Positions 11,945 to 25,165 of a DNA stretch of 64,000 nt are shown here, one piece after another. The stretch spans positions 6,386,001 to 6,450,000 of the forward strand of contig NC_088314.1 of the NCBI RefSeq assembly GCF_910592395.1, given 5' to 3'. Source of the stretch: Lineus longissimus (lineage: Eukaryota > Nemertea > Pilidiophora > Heteronemertea > Lineidae). The position numbers and the translations under genes were made by a program. The notes beneath the pieces were generated by a model. It saw only the letters and a program-made list of their open reading frames with translations, searched no databases and was not told the DNA's origin. How positions within the stretch are numbered: position 1 is the stretch's first letter; the number at the start of each line of letters is the position of its first letter.

Positions 11945-11950
11945 AATAAA
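11945..11950 (+). promoter_or_regulatory. Poly(A) signal for the GPCR gene
   Basis: AATAAA lies 40 bp after the GPCR stop codon on the same strand. It is a plausible cleavage signal and would give a very short 3' UTR. Confidence 0.5.
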
Positions 11951-13550
11951 CATAACGTATCACGTGACTTGCTATTTTCTTCAACAGCCTGAATTTCAAT
12001 TGGTCAAATACCTACGGATCTTTCCCGCCGAAGTCTCAAAATAGATTGTTTTGTTTAAATTCGTCAGGTAAGACGACGAAGATCCAATGGCGATTCTCGG
12101 GGCAAATTATGTAATATAGTGACACCTTTATGTTTATTACTTTATGGTAGATCTTATAACATTGGTGAAATTTGCAATATACAAGTCTTAACGTGACAGG
12201 ACAAATTGAAATTGTAGCCTTACTGTCGGCGTACTCACAAGCAATAGTTTGTAATATATACTACAGTATTTACCGTACCATTTGCCTGTAAAAAACAGGT
12301 ATAGTTAGCTTACAAAACATGCTCAGCATTTTGAGTTAAGCATATGTTTATTTTACAGTAAATATATACATGTGTTTCTGAATCACTTAAAGGCTAGGTT
12401 TGTTCCCCAACATTTTCTACATGTGACCCGCTGGTAATCAAAAATAAACATGGTCATAGAAGTACATGTACCACTATTATAAACTAGACATGCCAGGGCG
12501 TTGGAAATATCGTCATGAATACTGTTTTTCCGTTATATCTTTGTACGCAACAGCAGTGTTGAGTTTTATGTTCAAGGTGTGTTCAGGTAAATGTAATTGG
12601 AAACTTTCAAATTTTAAATTTACATATTGCCCGAACGAATCTGGCGCAATAATCATTATGATCTTATCCACTTGTCAAATCGAATCGATCAGATTTACAT
12701 TTCTGCAAATAAACTACTAAGTATATACATTGCATGTAGTTTGTCACAGTATTCCCCAGACCCCGATTTCGCAAAGTAAGATGCAGAAAGATGAACAGTC
12801 CCAAACTGGTCCGCAGTGTCACGTCATGTTATTGCTATATTATTCCTATTTGTACATTACATACATACTAAGTCGTGTATTCTTAGTGCCCATACATAGC
12901 CTAAGGTTAATATACATTATGCATAAAGTATAAATTGTAAACTCTTGTATCTATTTACAAAAGCATTGAGAGTTATAAGTCATTATTCAAAAATTACTCC
13001 TTACTCCGAAATTTTTAAGTGGCGGTTTAAGTGCACAGTACCCATATTGCTATTATGCTTTTGGTGTCTGATACTTCAGATTCTCCGCATCTAACTACGA
13101 ACCATATCTTTATTCGTGCAGTGTCATCATCTTTAAGTCAATTCAGGCGGTTTCTCTCTCTTTCTTTGTCACGGTCTGTGCACTCCTGTGCATTACCTGT
13201 ATCAATCAGTACCTTTGTCTTGTCAACTAGGTGGCCTATATTTCCATCTCGAACTGAATTGTTTGCTGCGGCATATGCTCGGCACTGTTGCTTTTTGCGG
13301 GTTTTTGTTCATATATCTTCCAACGGGACGCAGATAAATGCTTACTCCAGCAGCTCAAGCTGAAGTTTACAATGGATGAGGCATAAGAAGTACACGTAGT
13401 CTACCCCCTCCCCTACAAGATCCTGCAAAATCACCGAGTCGTGAAGAAAAAACATAAACTGACGCCAGAAGTTTTGAGAAAATTTTCAATCAACGTCACC
13501 TACAATGTTGAAAAACGATACCCTTGTTCACATGAAAGAAGGGATTAACC
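11951..13550. other. Intergenic, convergent GPCR and M13-like gene ends
   Basis: AT-rich sequence with no conserved coding signal. Short plus-strand frames at 12466-12933 and 13031-13363 show no recognisable domains. It should contain the 3' ends of the two convergent transcripts. Confidence 0.55.
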
Positions 13551-13556
13551 TTTATT
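13551..13556 (-). promoter_or_regulatory. Poly(A) signal for the M13-like gene
   Basis: AATAAA on the minus strand, about 130 bp downstream of the stop codon at 13683-13685. Its position suits the M13-like transcript. Confidence 0.45.
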
Positions 13557-13682
13557 TTCCGAGAAAAAAATGCAATTTAGAAAACTTCTTCACTCAGTCG
13601 AATGGCCTTCCATCCTCAGTGCACAACTTCCCAAAGGGAAGCAATTTGTAAGTGTTGTTGCTGTGAGTTTCCGTTGTCAGTT

Positions 13683-16600
13683 TCAGAGCGTTCCACATGT
13701 CAGCAGTGGGTACATCGCCGATCCCTGCGGACATTCGAAAACCTTTCCAGCGTGTTTGGTCTGCGATATCATCCCGAGGACGCTAAAAAAAGAGAAATCA
13801 ATCATCAAGTCGACATTCAGCATAATGAACATACAAATCGTCGAAACAGGGAGCTCCCTTGCATTGCTTAGACCTAGCTATACACGTCTTGTCACATTCC
13901 GCCAAAACAGGATTTGTCTCCCCAACTTACCGTATTTCGTTGTCTGCCTTGTAATCTTTATTCGTTGGATCCCTTGGTCGACAAAGTAACTGAAAAAAAG
14001 TCCAACGAAACATTAAAACTTTGCAAAGTGTTTTCCACATCGAGTTTAAAATGAAATTACCACTTAAAGATAACTTTTATGATTGCTTTGTTTGCGACTG
14101 GAACTCATGCACGAAACGCGACTGAATTGACGCTTGATCTCCCCTCTCCATACACGTTCCCTTCTGTTTCCCATAAAGTTATTTATTCTTGATAATATTG
14201 TTATCAAAAATGCACGATTACAATATTTGGTCCAAACTCTTTGTCAGTTTTTACCTCAGTTACAAAATAGCACATCAAACTATGTTACCTGTGCTGCGTT
14301 GATGAAAAAGAGTTGATCCTGGGTGTAGGGAAGGACAGAGAACACTTGGTCATTCGGACGCTGCACTGATTTTCTGTATGCCTGAAAAAAGACACCAAAG
14401 TCAATGATTTGAATCATATTATTGGTTTTGTTTCGGTATGCATTCTTCTTGTCCTGGTGTGAACGAATTGTGAATCCCTCCGATGGGAAATGGAAAAACT
14501 TACCTCATATGCCCAATTCAGGCCCGCCACATCTGCTGTACCTAGCATGTATACGTCAGGAGACTGAAATTGAAAGGACATTTTAAGCTAGATCAGACAG
14601 GTCAGAAATAAGTAAGCCAGGCACCTTTGGCACACTTGCGTTCGAACGCCGATACTGCTTTTGGTGCGTATGATTAAACATTCAGCATTGATAAGTTACA
14701 TACACTCCTTGTCTACTCTACGCTATTTGAAATGTATCCCTTCAAGTCACTGATGCCGTTAGCATTCGTGGCTTTTGTCTCTGAACCTCACTATTAAGAA
14801 TGTTTCTTTACCTTGTATCCTCGATAGACAAGCGTCCTGTAATATTTTCTCATACATCGTTCCTTTTCCTCCAGTCCTTCTATCTTGCTTAGGTTGGTGG
14901 CACGGAGGGCTGAAAGAGCGCCCCGAAGAATCAACACACTAAACTCTGGCATTACCCGGTTTCGAGTTGCTCCCCTTTTGAAAAGGGTCTCAATATGTAC
15001 AGGACGATTTACTGATATCTTTACCATGTGACACAACTATGGCCGGGAGGAATGGAGCTATGGAGGCTCGAACCTAGTGAATTAGGTCTTCAGCATTTTG
15101 AAATTTGATTATACGACCACATCACACAGCCCAATTTGTAACACTTACAAAATCCTTCAAAATCTCTCCCAAATTCATTACCGATGACAATCCCTATACC
15201 GCTGTATTTCATAAACCTGCAATGAAGATTGTCAAATTGAGATTACGATCTCATCAAGAACAGATCAAGGAATAGCCTACCTTCTATTCTTAGTGATAAA
15301 ACCAATGCGACCCTTTGATAAGTTGACAATGATTCGGGCTCTCTAATGGTTACGACCCATTTCGCCTACTCCCATTTCGCCTAATTCCCATTTCGCCTAC
15401 AACCCATTTCGCCTTCTTCTCATTTCGCCTAAACCCATTTTGCCTGCCTACAACCCATTTCGCCTACTTCTCATTTCGCCTAAACCCATTTTGCTTACTC
15501 CCGTCGTCGTCGTCGTCGTCGTCGTCGGCGCCGCCGCCGTTATAGGCGAAATGGGAGTAGGCGAAATGGGTGTAGGCGAAATAGGAGTAGGCGAAATGGG
15601 TGTAGGCGAAGTGGGTGTAGGCGAAATGAGATTAGGCGAAATGGGATGACACCTCTCTAATTCCTGGTGTCCCGCGGCTCTCTAAAGCTTTACTGAATGA
15701 GACATAGCGACAAGTTAGATGCTAGCGCCTCCTGCCTTCGGTGGGCTGTTGAACAATCTCCAACCACCCGGCGTCGGGCATAAAAATTCCCTGCTTTACG
15801 AAAGAATGGGAGATTCTGTTGTCAGTAATGTGAAGGAAGGCAATATTGTGCTGCTTGTATACTTACTCTTGCGATGACTTGTGGTAGTAAGGTGCCCTGA
15901 ACAATGCAGGGAAAAGGGCTGAAACAAGGACAGGTCATATAGTGAACATGTTGAAGGCGAAATCTTCGTCCAGGTACGGGTCGATTTTACAGATCAAAAT
16001 CCATTCTGAACCATTCGAGGTACTCCATCGCTAACCTCATCTCCCCTCGTTTGTGTAACGGAGTCCGGATCGGCGATGTCGATCCAGATCTTGAGGTTCA
16101 AGATCAAGACTATATACAATGACGACATCGCTCATTAAGTATGTCTCTTGGGATCGGCTACATGTACCAACCTAGTTGGACATCCTATTGTTAAGTGCTT
16201 ACCAAATGCATTGTACTGGACGAGATTCTCTGCGCTTGTAAAAATGGAATGTGGTTGTCTGCAAAAAATTGGTATGTTCATTAACTAGTTCACCACAATG
16301 GTATTCAGAGACTTTCGTGGCAAAAGGGAATTATACATTGTGACATTTTGTACATTTCAGACCATCTCACAAACAAATGTAAGGATTTGGGTTAGCTCTT
16401 TGCATATCCTCTTGAAATTGATTAGTAAAAATATCAATTTGATAGTAATTTTTTACAATTCTGGTAGTTCCTATTGTAAGACTGTGAAATTAGTCGATTT
16501 TACTATCGAAATAATAATTCTAATAATTAATGGTTCTTTTTACTAGTTTTTTTCAGCTAGAAAACTAATTTTATAGTTGATGCAATAGGAGCCACCAAAT

Positions 16601-18579
16601 TAGTTGTTTTTGCTGATAAAACTTGGCACGGGCAGAGGCTTACAGATAACTGATTCTCACAAGTGTAATCACAAGAATTCCACACAGAGGATTTATACCT
16701 TAGAAAACTGAGCCAATCCAAGTTGTCACTGTCTATCAACGTTGTCGCTTCCACAATATCGTTGAAACGCTTGGCACTGATGAAATTCTCAATGAATGGA
16801 GCGGACCGGTTAACTTCAAGCTGGAGGAAGAAGAAAACAGCAATATGGAGTTTAAGCGTTGGCGGCTAACGTATTGATCTGAATTTGATTGGTTATGCCA
16901 CTGATATTGATAACCTACGTACTGAAAGCTGTCGAGAAATCGGACAAAACTAAAAATCATCTTCAGCTGCTGATCAATGCCCGAAACGCACCAACAGTGG
17001 ACAGTGGTACTGGTAAAATTAATGTCCCATCCATGTCTGAAAAGTCGTTTCTTGATAATTATATCCTTTCCTTTTACATTAATACCTCGGTGCCGGTGTA
17101 ACATCTGTGGTTGTTCCCCATGTTTCAGTGTTTCCAAACAATAGGCAGCTAGAGAGACCATGACTTTTCAATAGGGGGGATACACAGAAAAACTCGTCAA
17201 TCTATTTTTGAGCGTTCCCAAACAATGAGGGGAAACACTCAAAAACAGAAACACTCAAAAACATTACACCGGTACTGTTATGCGGTGCCTTCCCGAGATA
17301 AATCAAAGAATTCAACGGCTTACCGTGGCAAAGAAAAAGTCCATCTTTTCATGGTCTAAGATCCATTCGGGGGCATTCAACATCACAAGCTTCTTGTCCA
17401 TCTAGAAAAAGAAAGCACTGGTATCGAAATACTGACGGAAGAAGGGGAGCACATGGAAACGAAATCCAAGATGGCGGCTTTTTTGCGGGCCAATCTTCAT
17501 TGGTCTATGCATAGGATGTCACAGAAAATGGATGATAAATCTGATAGCGTCCCGTGGACATTTTTCAGCACCCGATATTATCAAATTCAGTATTTACGCA
17601 AAATGAAAATTCAACATATCATGCCAGGAACACCATGGTGGTTGACATTAAGAGCCATCTTGATAATGAGTGTCTTACCGAGTTACGTCTCCCCGATGCA
17701 TCCATCACTTCAATAAGCAAATATACAGTCAGAATTGTCCTGAGGTTTGAATGAGATGTGTCTCGCTAAATGAATTACTTAGTTCACATAAAGGACACTA
17801 ATGTTGCTTATCAGATAGTGGCACTGGGGCCAGGGTCAGGGACAATCCATTGGGTAGTAGATGTGAATATCTGAAGTAGTGGAAAGTGCATGTGAAGATG
17901 AGGTGATGCCAATTGATTTCCCCAAGTTTAATATTTAAAGAGTGGTTTGCGTTTTAGCTTTAAAGCTGTCCGATATTTTTTCACCAACCTACCCTTCGTT
18001 TTATTTCTCCCTTGATCTCGTCGTCCATCCAGGGTAGACGGCTGATTCGGTCAATCGCCGCGGCTCGAATATCAGCTGTCATCCTTTTCAACTGTAAGCA
18101 AAGTTGTTTTCAATATTACTCCGCCGCTGGATGAGTACAAAAAACCCTGATGTCAGGATGGCGTAACGTTAACTTGGCGTTATCTCTTTTAGAGATGGCT
18201 GGTCGAATCAAGCCTCGAATTTCCAGATTGACAACGCTTCTTATCATCCTTTCAATCTTAAGGGGATCTTCATGATTTGGACAGACAGTAACCAAGCTTC
18301 TCCTATACTGACATACAAAGCGATTATTCCACGAGGCGACTTTGGTCATATGGTTGAATGGTAAGGCCATAACGCCGAGAAAACAACTGTTCCAATACGA
18401 TAGCACCACACCTATCTTTTCATTACTTTCGTTGTACGAGACGCCCAACTTACTCTTCTTACTTACATTCTTATCTGAGACGACTGGATGCCTTCTCTGC
18501 TGGTCCAACTCGGCCACCAGTGGTAGTTTTAGAGACCTGTCCAAATACGTCAACAAGCAGTTTTTCCAATTTCGTACAT
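13683..18579 (-). CDS. Neprilysin-family (M13) protein, predicted inactive; C-terminal half
   Basis: Twelve exons chain in phase to 331 aa and a stop: 18467-18579, 17993-18091, 17324-17401, 16699-16820, 16203-16258, 15867-15918, 15149-15216, 14812-14909, 14504-14563, 14289-14381, 13931-13989, 13683-13782. Family landmarks in order: NWKNCLLTYL; LPWMDDEIKGEIKRR; LNAPEWIL; YNAFALFPALF (normally NAFYxxxxNxIVFPAG); YSGIGIVIG; AYEAYRKS; QDQLFFINAAQLLCRP; VFECPQGSAMYP. M13 enzymes are membrane ectopeptidases that cut small peptides. Here the zinc motif HEITH reads NEFGR, ENIAD reads LGTAD, the VHSP segment is missing, and the final CxxW is reduced to CGTL. It is therefore very likely a pseudoenzyme. 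The frame is intact across all exons, which argues against a dead pseudogene. The N-terminal half (signal anchor, first M13 domain) was not found upstream. Confidence 0.85.
15355..15648. repeat. Inverted minisatellite with a CGT microsatellite at its centre
   Basis: The left arm repeats CCCATTTCGCCTAC-like units of 12-16 bp. The centre holds about nine CGT triplets (15502-15528). The right arm repeats the reverse complement, GTAGGCGAAATGGG. It lies in an intron of the M13-like gene, between exons 15149-15216 and 15867-15918. A transcript could fold into a hairpin of nearly 300 nt. The repeat keeps a plus-strand frame open, but this is not a gene. Confidence 0.9.
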
Positions 18580-20052
18580 CTGAAACGAAGATGCACTTTG
18601 GCGTACCAAATCGACTTCTGATGAGATCGTATGAATCTTAGTAAAGGTCACACTGCTGAGATGATGAATTCATCATTTTCATCAGATATCTCGCCTTGCC
18701 TTCTATTGGATTCCGCCACTCTTTATCATGATGATGATCAAAGGGACAGCATTTCCTTCACAGGCTAGCGCCATTAGCGCATCCAAGATCCAGTCCCCAG
18801 AAAAAGGCAAAAATCAATCGAAGACATTTCACCAACATCGAGTCTATTTGGTTTATCCGATAAGGATAAAGAGTAAACTCTACTAGCGAATGTCTCTTCC
18901 CTTGGGACGGGCAGACAAAGGCACTGTAGATGGATGCGACCAAGTCGGGAGAGTACTTTATTTATCTGGATTGCATTTCTGTGTGTATCTCAAGGAACAT
19001 CAAACCCATCGGGGACGCTGTTATGTTATTTCAATACCGCGGTTTAAACATGTTTGAGAGACCGAAATATTGGAAATTGGCCAAGTGATCGTGACTTGAA
19101 ATCGAAGCTTGAGATGAAACTTTGGGCAGACTATGAAGTCAAAATCAGTCAAAGGCAATTCCTTTCCTTCTTCAACCCTTATCTTATCTTCTTTTTCTTT
19201 GAGCAATGAGTACCACAACATAAGCGCAATAAATTTCGAGTCCGAGCCTTTGAAGATTAAGCCAATAATTAGAACACTTAGGTCTCTTTGTCGGCCTAAC
19301 ATGTCGGTCAGTTTCTGACGGATATTTTTTTCCTGGCCTAAAGAATCAATTAGTTATCAAAAACAAGGCAAAGAGATGCAGATGGCGCCGATTGAGATCG
19401 CGTTTACGACGACATATTTAAAAGATTCAATGCTCAAAACACTAAACCTATACGGTTTTCATCATCAGGTCAGTGCAGAAAGACATTTTGTCGAGAGGTC
19501 CGACCCCTACTTTCGCCATAACTGTTGCCTGGAATCATCCTCTGCAAAGTATTTTTCTCGTATCCCTTCTGGTTTGCAATTCCAATTTACTTCCCATTGA
19601 TTTGAGACAAAATATTGGCAGATGGCTTTGGATGTCAGATGTAGGATAAGTCAAATATGGCTTGAGAGTTTCGCTGGGATGGTGTGCACCTGTCGGGCTC
19701 CTCAGCAACATGTGGGCCGTGATCCGACTTCCAACAGTATATATACTTTTAGTTATAGCTATGTAAAAAAGGTCGTAAACTCAAGTATATTCATGTTTTA
19801 TTTTATGTTATATCGTCTCTTCCTTGCTTTTGAAGCGGTCAACAGTGGAGTTAGGGAAGATGCTGTCGACATTGCGAATGAAGCAGTCAATGGGACTACT
19901 GGTTAATTCTTCATGGCGTGAAGGATGAAATTACGCAGACGGAATTGATATGCGGCTGGAGGGGGGGCGGGCATTTGCCCTCTTCCGCTAGCTATGCCCC
20001 CGACAATGCTAGAACTTGTAGAAATGCAGCACATGGTGCTCATGGTGGATTA

Positions 20053-20646
20053 GAATCACAGAAACTATCCTCAAATGAGCCATTGAATGTAACATGTAAC
20101 AAGCAACACTACTTTACAATGGACGTGAAAGAGTTAAAAGTTTGACAGGAACGCCACATAACTATCAGGTACTGGTGACAATCAGACTGGCGATGTCTTA
20201 CAACGTCATAAATGGTTACATAATATATTTATTTTTTATCAAGAAGGGGGACCTGTTGGCTTAGGATTCCCAAAGTTTCATAGCCTAAACTTTTTCTTTG
20301 GCTCGGGGCTTTCCTGGCAGCACTTAATTGGCTCTTTAACAGCGTCTTGGCTCTTGGCTCTCAGATTAGGGCATCCCGCGGATATTCCATTCTACAATCT
20401 TTACTCCAATAACCAGATTTACAACTTTTTAGATCACATACTACAGAGCACAAACTACACAGTTTAGGTTTTAATGGGCCTGCTCAGGGTAAAGTAGAAT
20501 CACAGAAACTATCCTCAAATGAGCCATTGAATGTGACATGTAACAAGCAACACTAATTTACAAAGGATGTGAAAGAGTTCACCGTTTGACGGAATGCCAC
20601 ATAACTATCAGGTAATCGCCCTCTGAACTGGTGACAATCGGACTGG
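20053..20646. repeat. Diverged direct repeat, two units
   Basis: A segment of about 140 bp starting GAATCACAGAAACTATCCTC occurs at 20053-20191 and again at 20497-20646 with moderate divergence. The shared text includes CACATAACTATCAGGTA and a final ACAATC(A/G)GACTGGC. The spacing suggests a local duplication or two copies of one dispersed repeat. Confidence 0.7.
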
Positions 20647-21289
20647 CCTGAAATTCTCATTATCGTCCACTCCTCAGTAAAATCCAACTAAAATGGGGTC
20701 ATTGTATACAGTGGTACTGTATTACCCCGATGAGAAGCAAGTACGTCCCCCACTCTCAGCCAAGATATTTGTACGTGGACCGGTTTGACTACGGGCTGAA
20801 GTTGACGATGTACTCCTGACGGAGCCATTGGGTTCTTCGCCCGCTCATTGACCAAGGTGTGGTGACCTGGAGACAGTGACCGGGTTAGCACTAGCTGGTC
20901 GAAGGACATATTCGAAGGCGTCCATTCGCAACTTCTCATCTTTCAGGTACAACCTATTCACGTGGACCAAGTCTTACCCAGAACCTCCCCTTACGTAGCG
21001 TGGGGTACCAACCCACCGCAGATACAAGAGATGTGTGCGTGGTAACCAGATATCCTACACCACCCCCAGATCTCAGAACTGGTTGTGATGCTGCCCATTC
21101 GCAATAGGTATAACCGCCGTCATGCCCCTTTGATTTTGCCATTCAACGCCACCATCGGGACACAGGCCTCAAATTGAGGGATGGGCGACAATGATTATTT
21201 CAGACCGATCAGAATGTCACAAGCCCAGAGCGAAATCACCAGACAGTTATATGGAGTTACACCAAAAGGCTGACCCCCTCACTTCATTT

Positions 21290-21500
21290 GTAAATAGGTG
21301 TTGGATATTTTTGTCACATTTAATGGACCCAGTCCAACAATCTCAGGAGGGACCTTCAGTGCGGCAAATCGCATAGGTTTTTAAAAGTGAAAACAAAAAG
21401 GTCACTTCAGTAGCTAACCTACAGTAACTAGAGTACCAGGTGTTGGATATTTTTGTTACATTTAATGGAGTCACTCCAACAATCTTTTGAGGGATCAATG
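21290..21500. repeat. Short direct repeat, two units
   Basis: GGTGTTGGATATTTTTGT followed by (C/T)ACATTTAATGGA and CCAACAATCT appears near 21297 and again near 21438. A second shared segment, ATCACATACTACAGAGCAC, links about 20433 with about 21606. The region is built from repeated pieces. Confidence 0.6.
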
Positions 21501-24500
21501 CAGTTGATCATGATGGCTTTGTAAACTGAAAACAAATGGGTCACTAACACTGCCTTAAGTTACTGTGGCAAACAAAATGACACTTGTTCCATTGTACAAT
21601 TTTCAAATCACATACTACAGAGCACAAACTACAGTTATAGGCCTAAAGCAGGCCCAGGGGCTTTAGTCCTAACTTGAAAAAAGGTCCTTCTCAGCTGAAA
21701 AATTGAATGTCCAAATATTGTTTGTGCTGTCTTTCAGAATATTCTTCATGCTCAGGATGTTGTGTCCAAACTTTACCATCCGAGGACCTACTGGTGAACC
21801 AAAGCTGAAATAATGATAACAACTGATTTAGAGTGAAAGAAAATGAGGGTTACCCATTCAATTGAAAGGTGTCCGTCAATCATGATGTTTACAAGATGTT
21901 GTACCGAAAGATATCAGTCATATCGAATACTCAAATTACTTTTGTGGCATTATCACGGGAGACTGGTTGTGATTTTGTCCTTGAATTTTTCATGGCAGGA
22001 AATTAGAATCATGTACCACAGACTATCCTTCCGTGCAACAATGCCATCATTAGGATGATAGTTGCAGTCACAGAAGGGTATCCTGAGCTTGCCCAGGCCT
22101 CAGCCAGATTAGCCATATTTAGACCTATACCGCAAAACACAAGTTCTGCTATAAACAATCAACAAACCATTGTAGTCAAAGACGCCTGGACATCACAGGG
22201 CAATCTTGCATCAACATTGTAGATTCCCTCATCTTTGTCTTCAGTAAGATATTGCTGCAGTCCACTGATCCCAGCTGACAGCATTGGTAGTGGTGTTGGA
22301 GGGCCAACCCTCCCCATCTGGATTGGTCTTAGCTTGTTAACCAGGAGGAAGATTGTGCGGTATCAGTCTTGATCACCTGTGCTATTTTCCAGTCTAGTTC
22401 ATGAGGTGTTGGCTGCTGGAAAGACCAATAGTATTCATTTAATTTAGAGTTTTGAATGACCAATCCTTGATTTCCGTTTCTCTGAAATTTTGAAAGGTCA
22501 TCCTCTCCTCCCTTGGTTTTTTTATTTCTGAAGATAATATCAAAACTCAGCCACCTTGTAAATTTGGGACAATTCAAATTCCAATTTAATACCGCAAGGG
22601 AGTCTTGGCCATAGCCAAATTCCTTTTAATCTTCTACAAACATTGTGTAACTTGGCACAACCTACATTTTACCACAAGGACTTCTTGACTGCATCCAAAA
22701 TTATGGTCTTATGGTCTGGTGTCATAACTTTCAACGCCAGTCTTTCCAAAAAAAGCAACCTCAGCGTTTCTATTCATAAAGCTGGGTGGAGTTAAACAAG
22801 ATAGACAGTGACCTGCCACAGGTCTCATGCCAACTTTAAGGTTCAAACGATGGGCCTCTGGAGTTCAAGCAACTAATCCACAGAAGCTCTGGTACATATG
22901 TTGATGTGTCGTCTTCCCAACCTGCTGTCACTGTCTCACAAAGTGCAATGATTTGAAGCCCTAACTAGCACTCATCACAGGCAAATGGAATAATTTCAAA
23001 ATGCATGCTTACAGCAGAGGGTACCTGTACTTGTCACTAAACCACCTGTCCTTTTACTGTCTGGTGCAGTCTCTCTTGGACAACCTCAGGGACAAAGTTC
23101 ATATTTATTCAAACTGAAAACTCTTAATACATTTAAAAACTTACAGGAAAAGCCTTTAGTTTCCAATGGATCCATCTTCAGTCCTGCCATTGGTGACGTT
23201 GGCAACATGATAGGGATTGTCAATAATCTTAGCTTGGTTCAGCCCCAGCTCTTGTTCACAGCAGGCATTCCAGGGGTGACAAGTGTCTCCGAGCATCCAT
23301 GCAACGTAATGGTTTCTCCAGGCCCCCGTGACACCCAAGCCCAATGATCTTGAAACCATGCTGAAAAACAACACGAACCATTTAAATAATCATAAATTTG
23401 TTGACAATTTTACATAAAAATTCGGACACTTTGACATCTGGAAGCATCCATCCTATCATCGACTGGCTACTGATATCTCATCCTAGCAATAGCTAGGTAA
23501 TTGCCTAGCTGTGGTGGTTACCTCGTAGATATGTTCCCAGGCGGCACAACCCTAATTTCTGTCCCTGTTGATAATCTTTCACTATCACAAGTCCAATTAT
23601 CACTATATGAGCAGATTTCACTTCACCTAAGATCACAAGCAAGCACTTTTTAAACTGCAGAATTACAGCAGAATGAATGTCACTAAACAAAGAGACAGGC
23701 AACTTCACGGCACACAGGCCTCCACCTCCTTTGATGGACAGTTTGCCTACATACTTGGAGCACTTTGGTTTGGCGTGGCTCATCTACCTGATCAAGTAGA
23801 TTGCTGAATCTCCCTTGGACAGCCTTCGTGGAAACCATGCCCTCTGATCTTGCTATTAGGCTGAAAAGAAACATCAAGATTTATCATAATCAATGCAGGC
23901 TATTACCGCATGCAAGAGTCTTTGATATCTCGCTAAGCGTACATCCTTAGATTGACTGCTTTCCAATCTCCTTTGTTTGAACATCATCCTCATTGTCTTG
24001 CCATGGGAGAGGGTTTGAGCCCTGTTGGTATCCTTTTCTGATACAGCCAGTGGTTAGCCACTAGCTTGATAAATTAAGTGGGTACAGATTGCCTCCTCGC
24101 CACGCACTTGGCATGTAAGAAAGGAATATAGCAAGTAAGGAATATAGCAAATAAGGAGCATATCATATAGCAAGTCTGGCTGGCCCATTCTTTATGGGTA
24201 ACACAATTAACTTTTTCTAAAGTTGTTTATTACATCATCAAATATCATGCAGATTCCACACCAACCTTGTATCCCAAGACGGATTCTTCTCGCAACAACA
24301 TTTCCAGTTCAAATGGTATTGTGGTCAGCAAAACCCAGCCAATGTCGCAGCAAAGAACTGTGGTCCTTGGTAAATTTTGTTAACGGGCCATGGCTTGTCA
24401 GTAGAATGACGATGCCATACCAAATCTGAATGCCTTCATCTCCTTCCCTGTTAATGTGGGTCATCAGGTGGAGGGGCTGAAAAAGATAATGGTTCTCACT

Positions 24501-25074
24501 TAACTTTTGATTCTGAATGGTAAATTCTCCACGGCACTCGCGGCAAATGGTAACCCCAAAGTTATGGGCCTGGCTGCCTTATTCTAATTATACAGCCCCA
24601 GTTCTTAGGCTCCGGATCCAGGTGTGCATTGCCAGGAGCTCCGCAATCACTCTGGCAGGGTTGCTATGCCTAAAATAAGCTGAGGCAAATTTGTCTTGGG
24701 CAAGGGACAAATTGCTGTTGAGAGGCCTCTACCTCCACAGCACTTTTTTCAAGAAATGCTCTGGAGGCAAAATCCTGAATTTTGAGGCCCGAAAACTAAC
24801 AGTGAGTAGAAACATTGGCTTTCCACATCAAGTTCTTCTACCAAAGATTAAGCTTTATAAAATCAGAAGAGTCATTTAACACCAACAGCTTTGAAGTTAA
24901 GAATTTCAAGATTGAGGTCCAAGGCCAAGTTTTATGTTATTGTTTCAAAGGACACATATCGAACTCTGTGAATTAAGACAAAATTAAGAAGCAGTCATCC
25001 CTCCAGTCCACATACCAGAGTTTCTGGTTGTTTATGATCACAATGACAAGGATATTGTGGGTTCAACTCTCACA

Positions 25075-25165
25075 TAATCTGCGCCACCTCATCTCGTTGT
25101 CCTTGAGCAAGGCACCTAATACTTCATTGTGTCGCCCAAAGATTGAGGACACTCAAAAATCTCTG
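25075..25165. repeat. Possible SINE fragment
   Basis: The stretch TTGTCCTTGAGCAAGGCACC near 25097 resembles a segment common in tRNA-derived SINEs of aquatic animals. No full head or tail could be defined, so this rests on that segment alone. Confidence 0.25.

Larger units (their letters stand above)
18580..21699. other. Region upstream of the M13-like exons; no confident gene
   Basis: The missing N-terminal M13 exons would be expected here or further right, but I could not find them. Short minus-strand frames at 18758-18943 and 19021-19302 have no M13 motifs. The region contains internally repeated segments (listed separately). Confidence 0.45.

Noticed and set aside
15440-15649. 69-aa frame with repeated VGEMG
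   Set aside because: A by-product of the inverted minisatellite and CGT run within an intron.
17679-17707. 29-bp mini-exon between M13 exons at 18.0 and 17.4 kb
   Set aside because: Direct joining of the neighbours is already in phase and gives the expected M13 spacing; the mini-exon adds residues without homology.
18116-18556. 146-aa minus-strand frame as a single M13 exon
   Set aside because: Only 18467-18579 is M13-like (NWKNCLLTYL) and ends at a good donor; the rest reads through an intron and matches nothing in the family.
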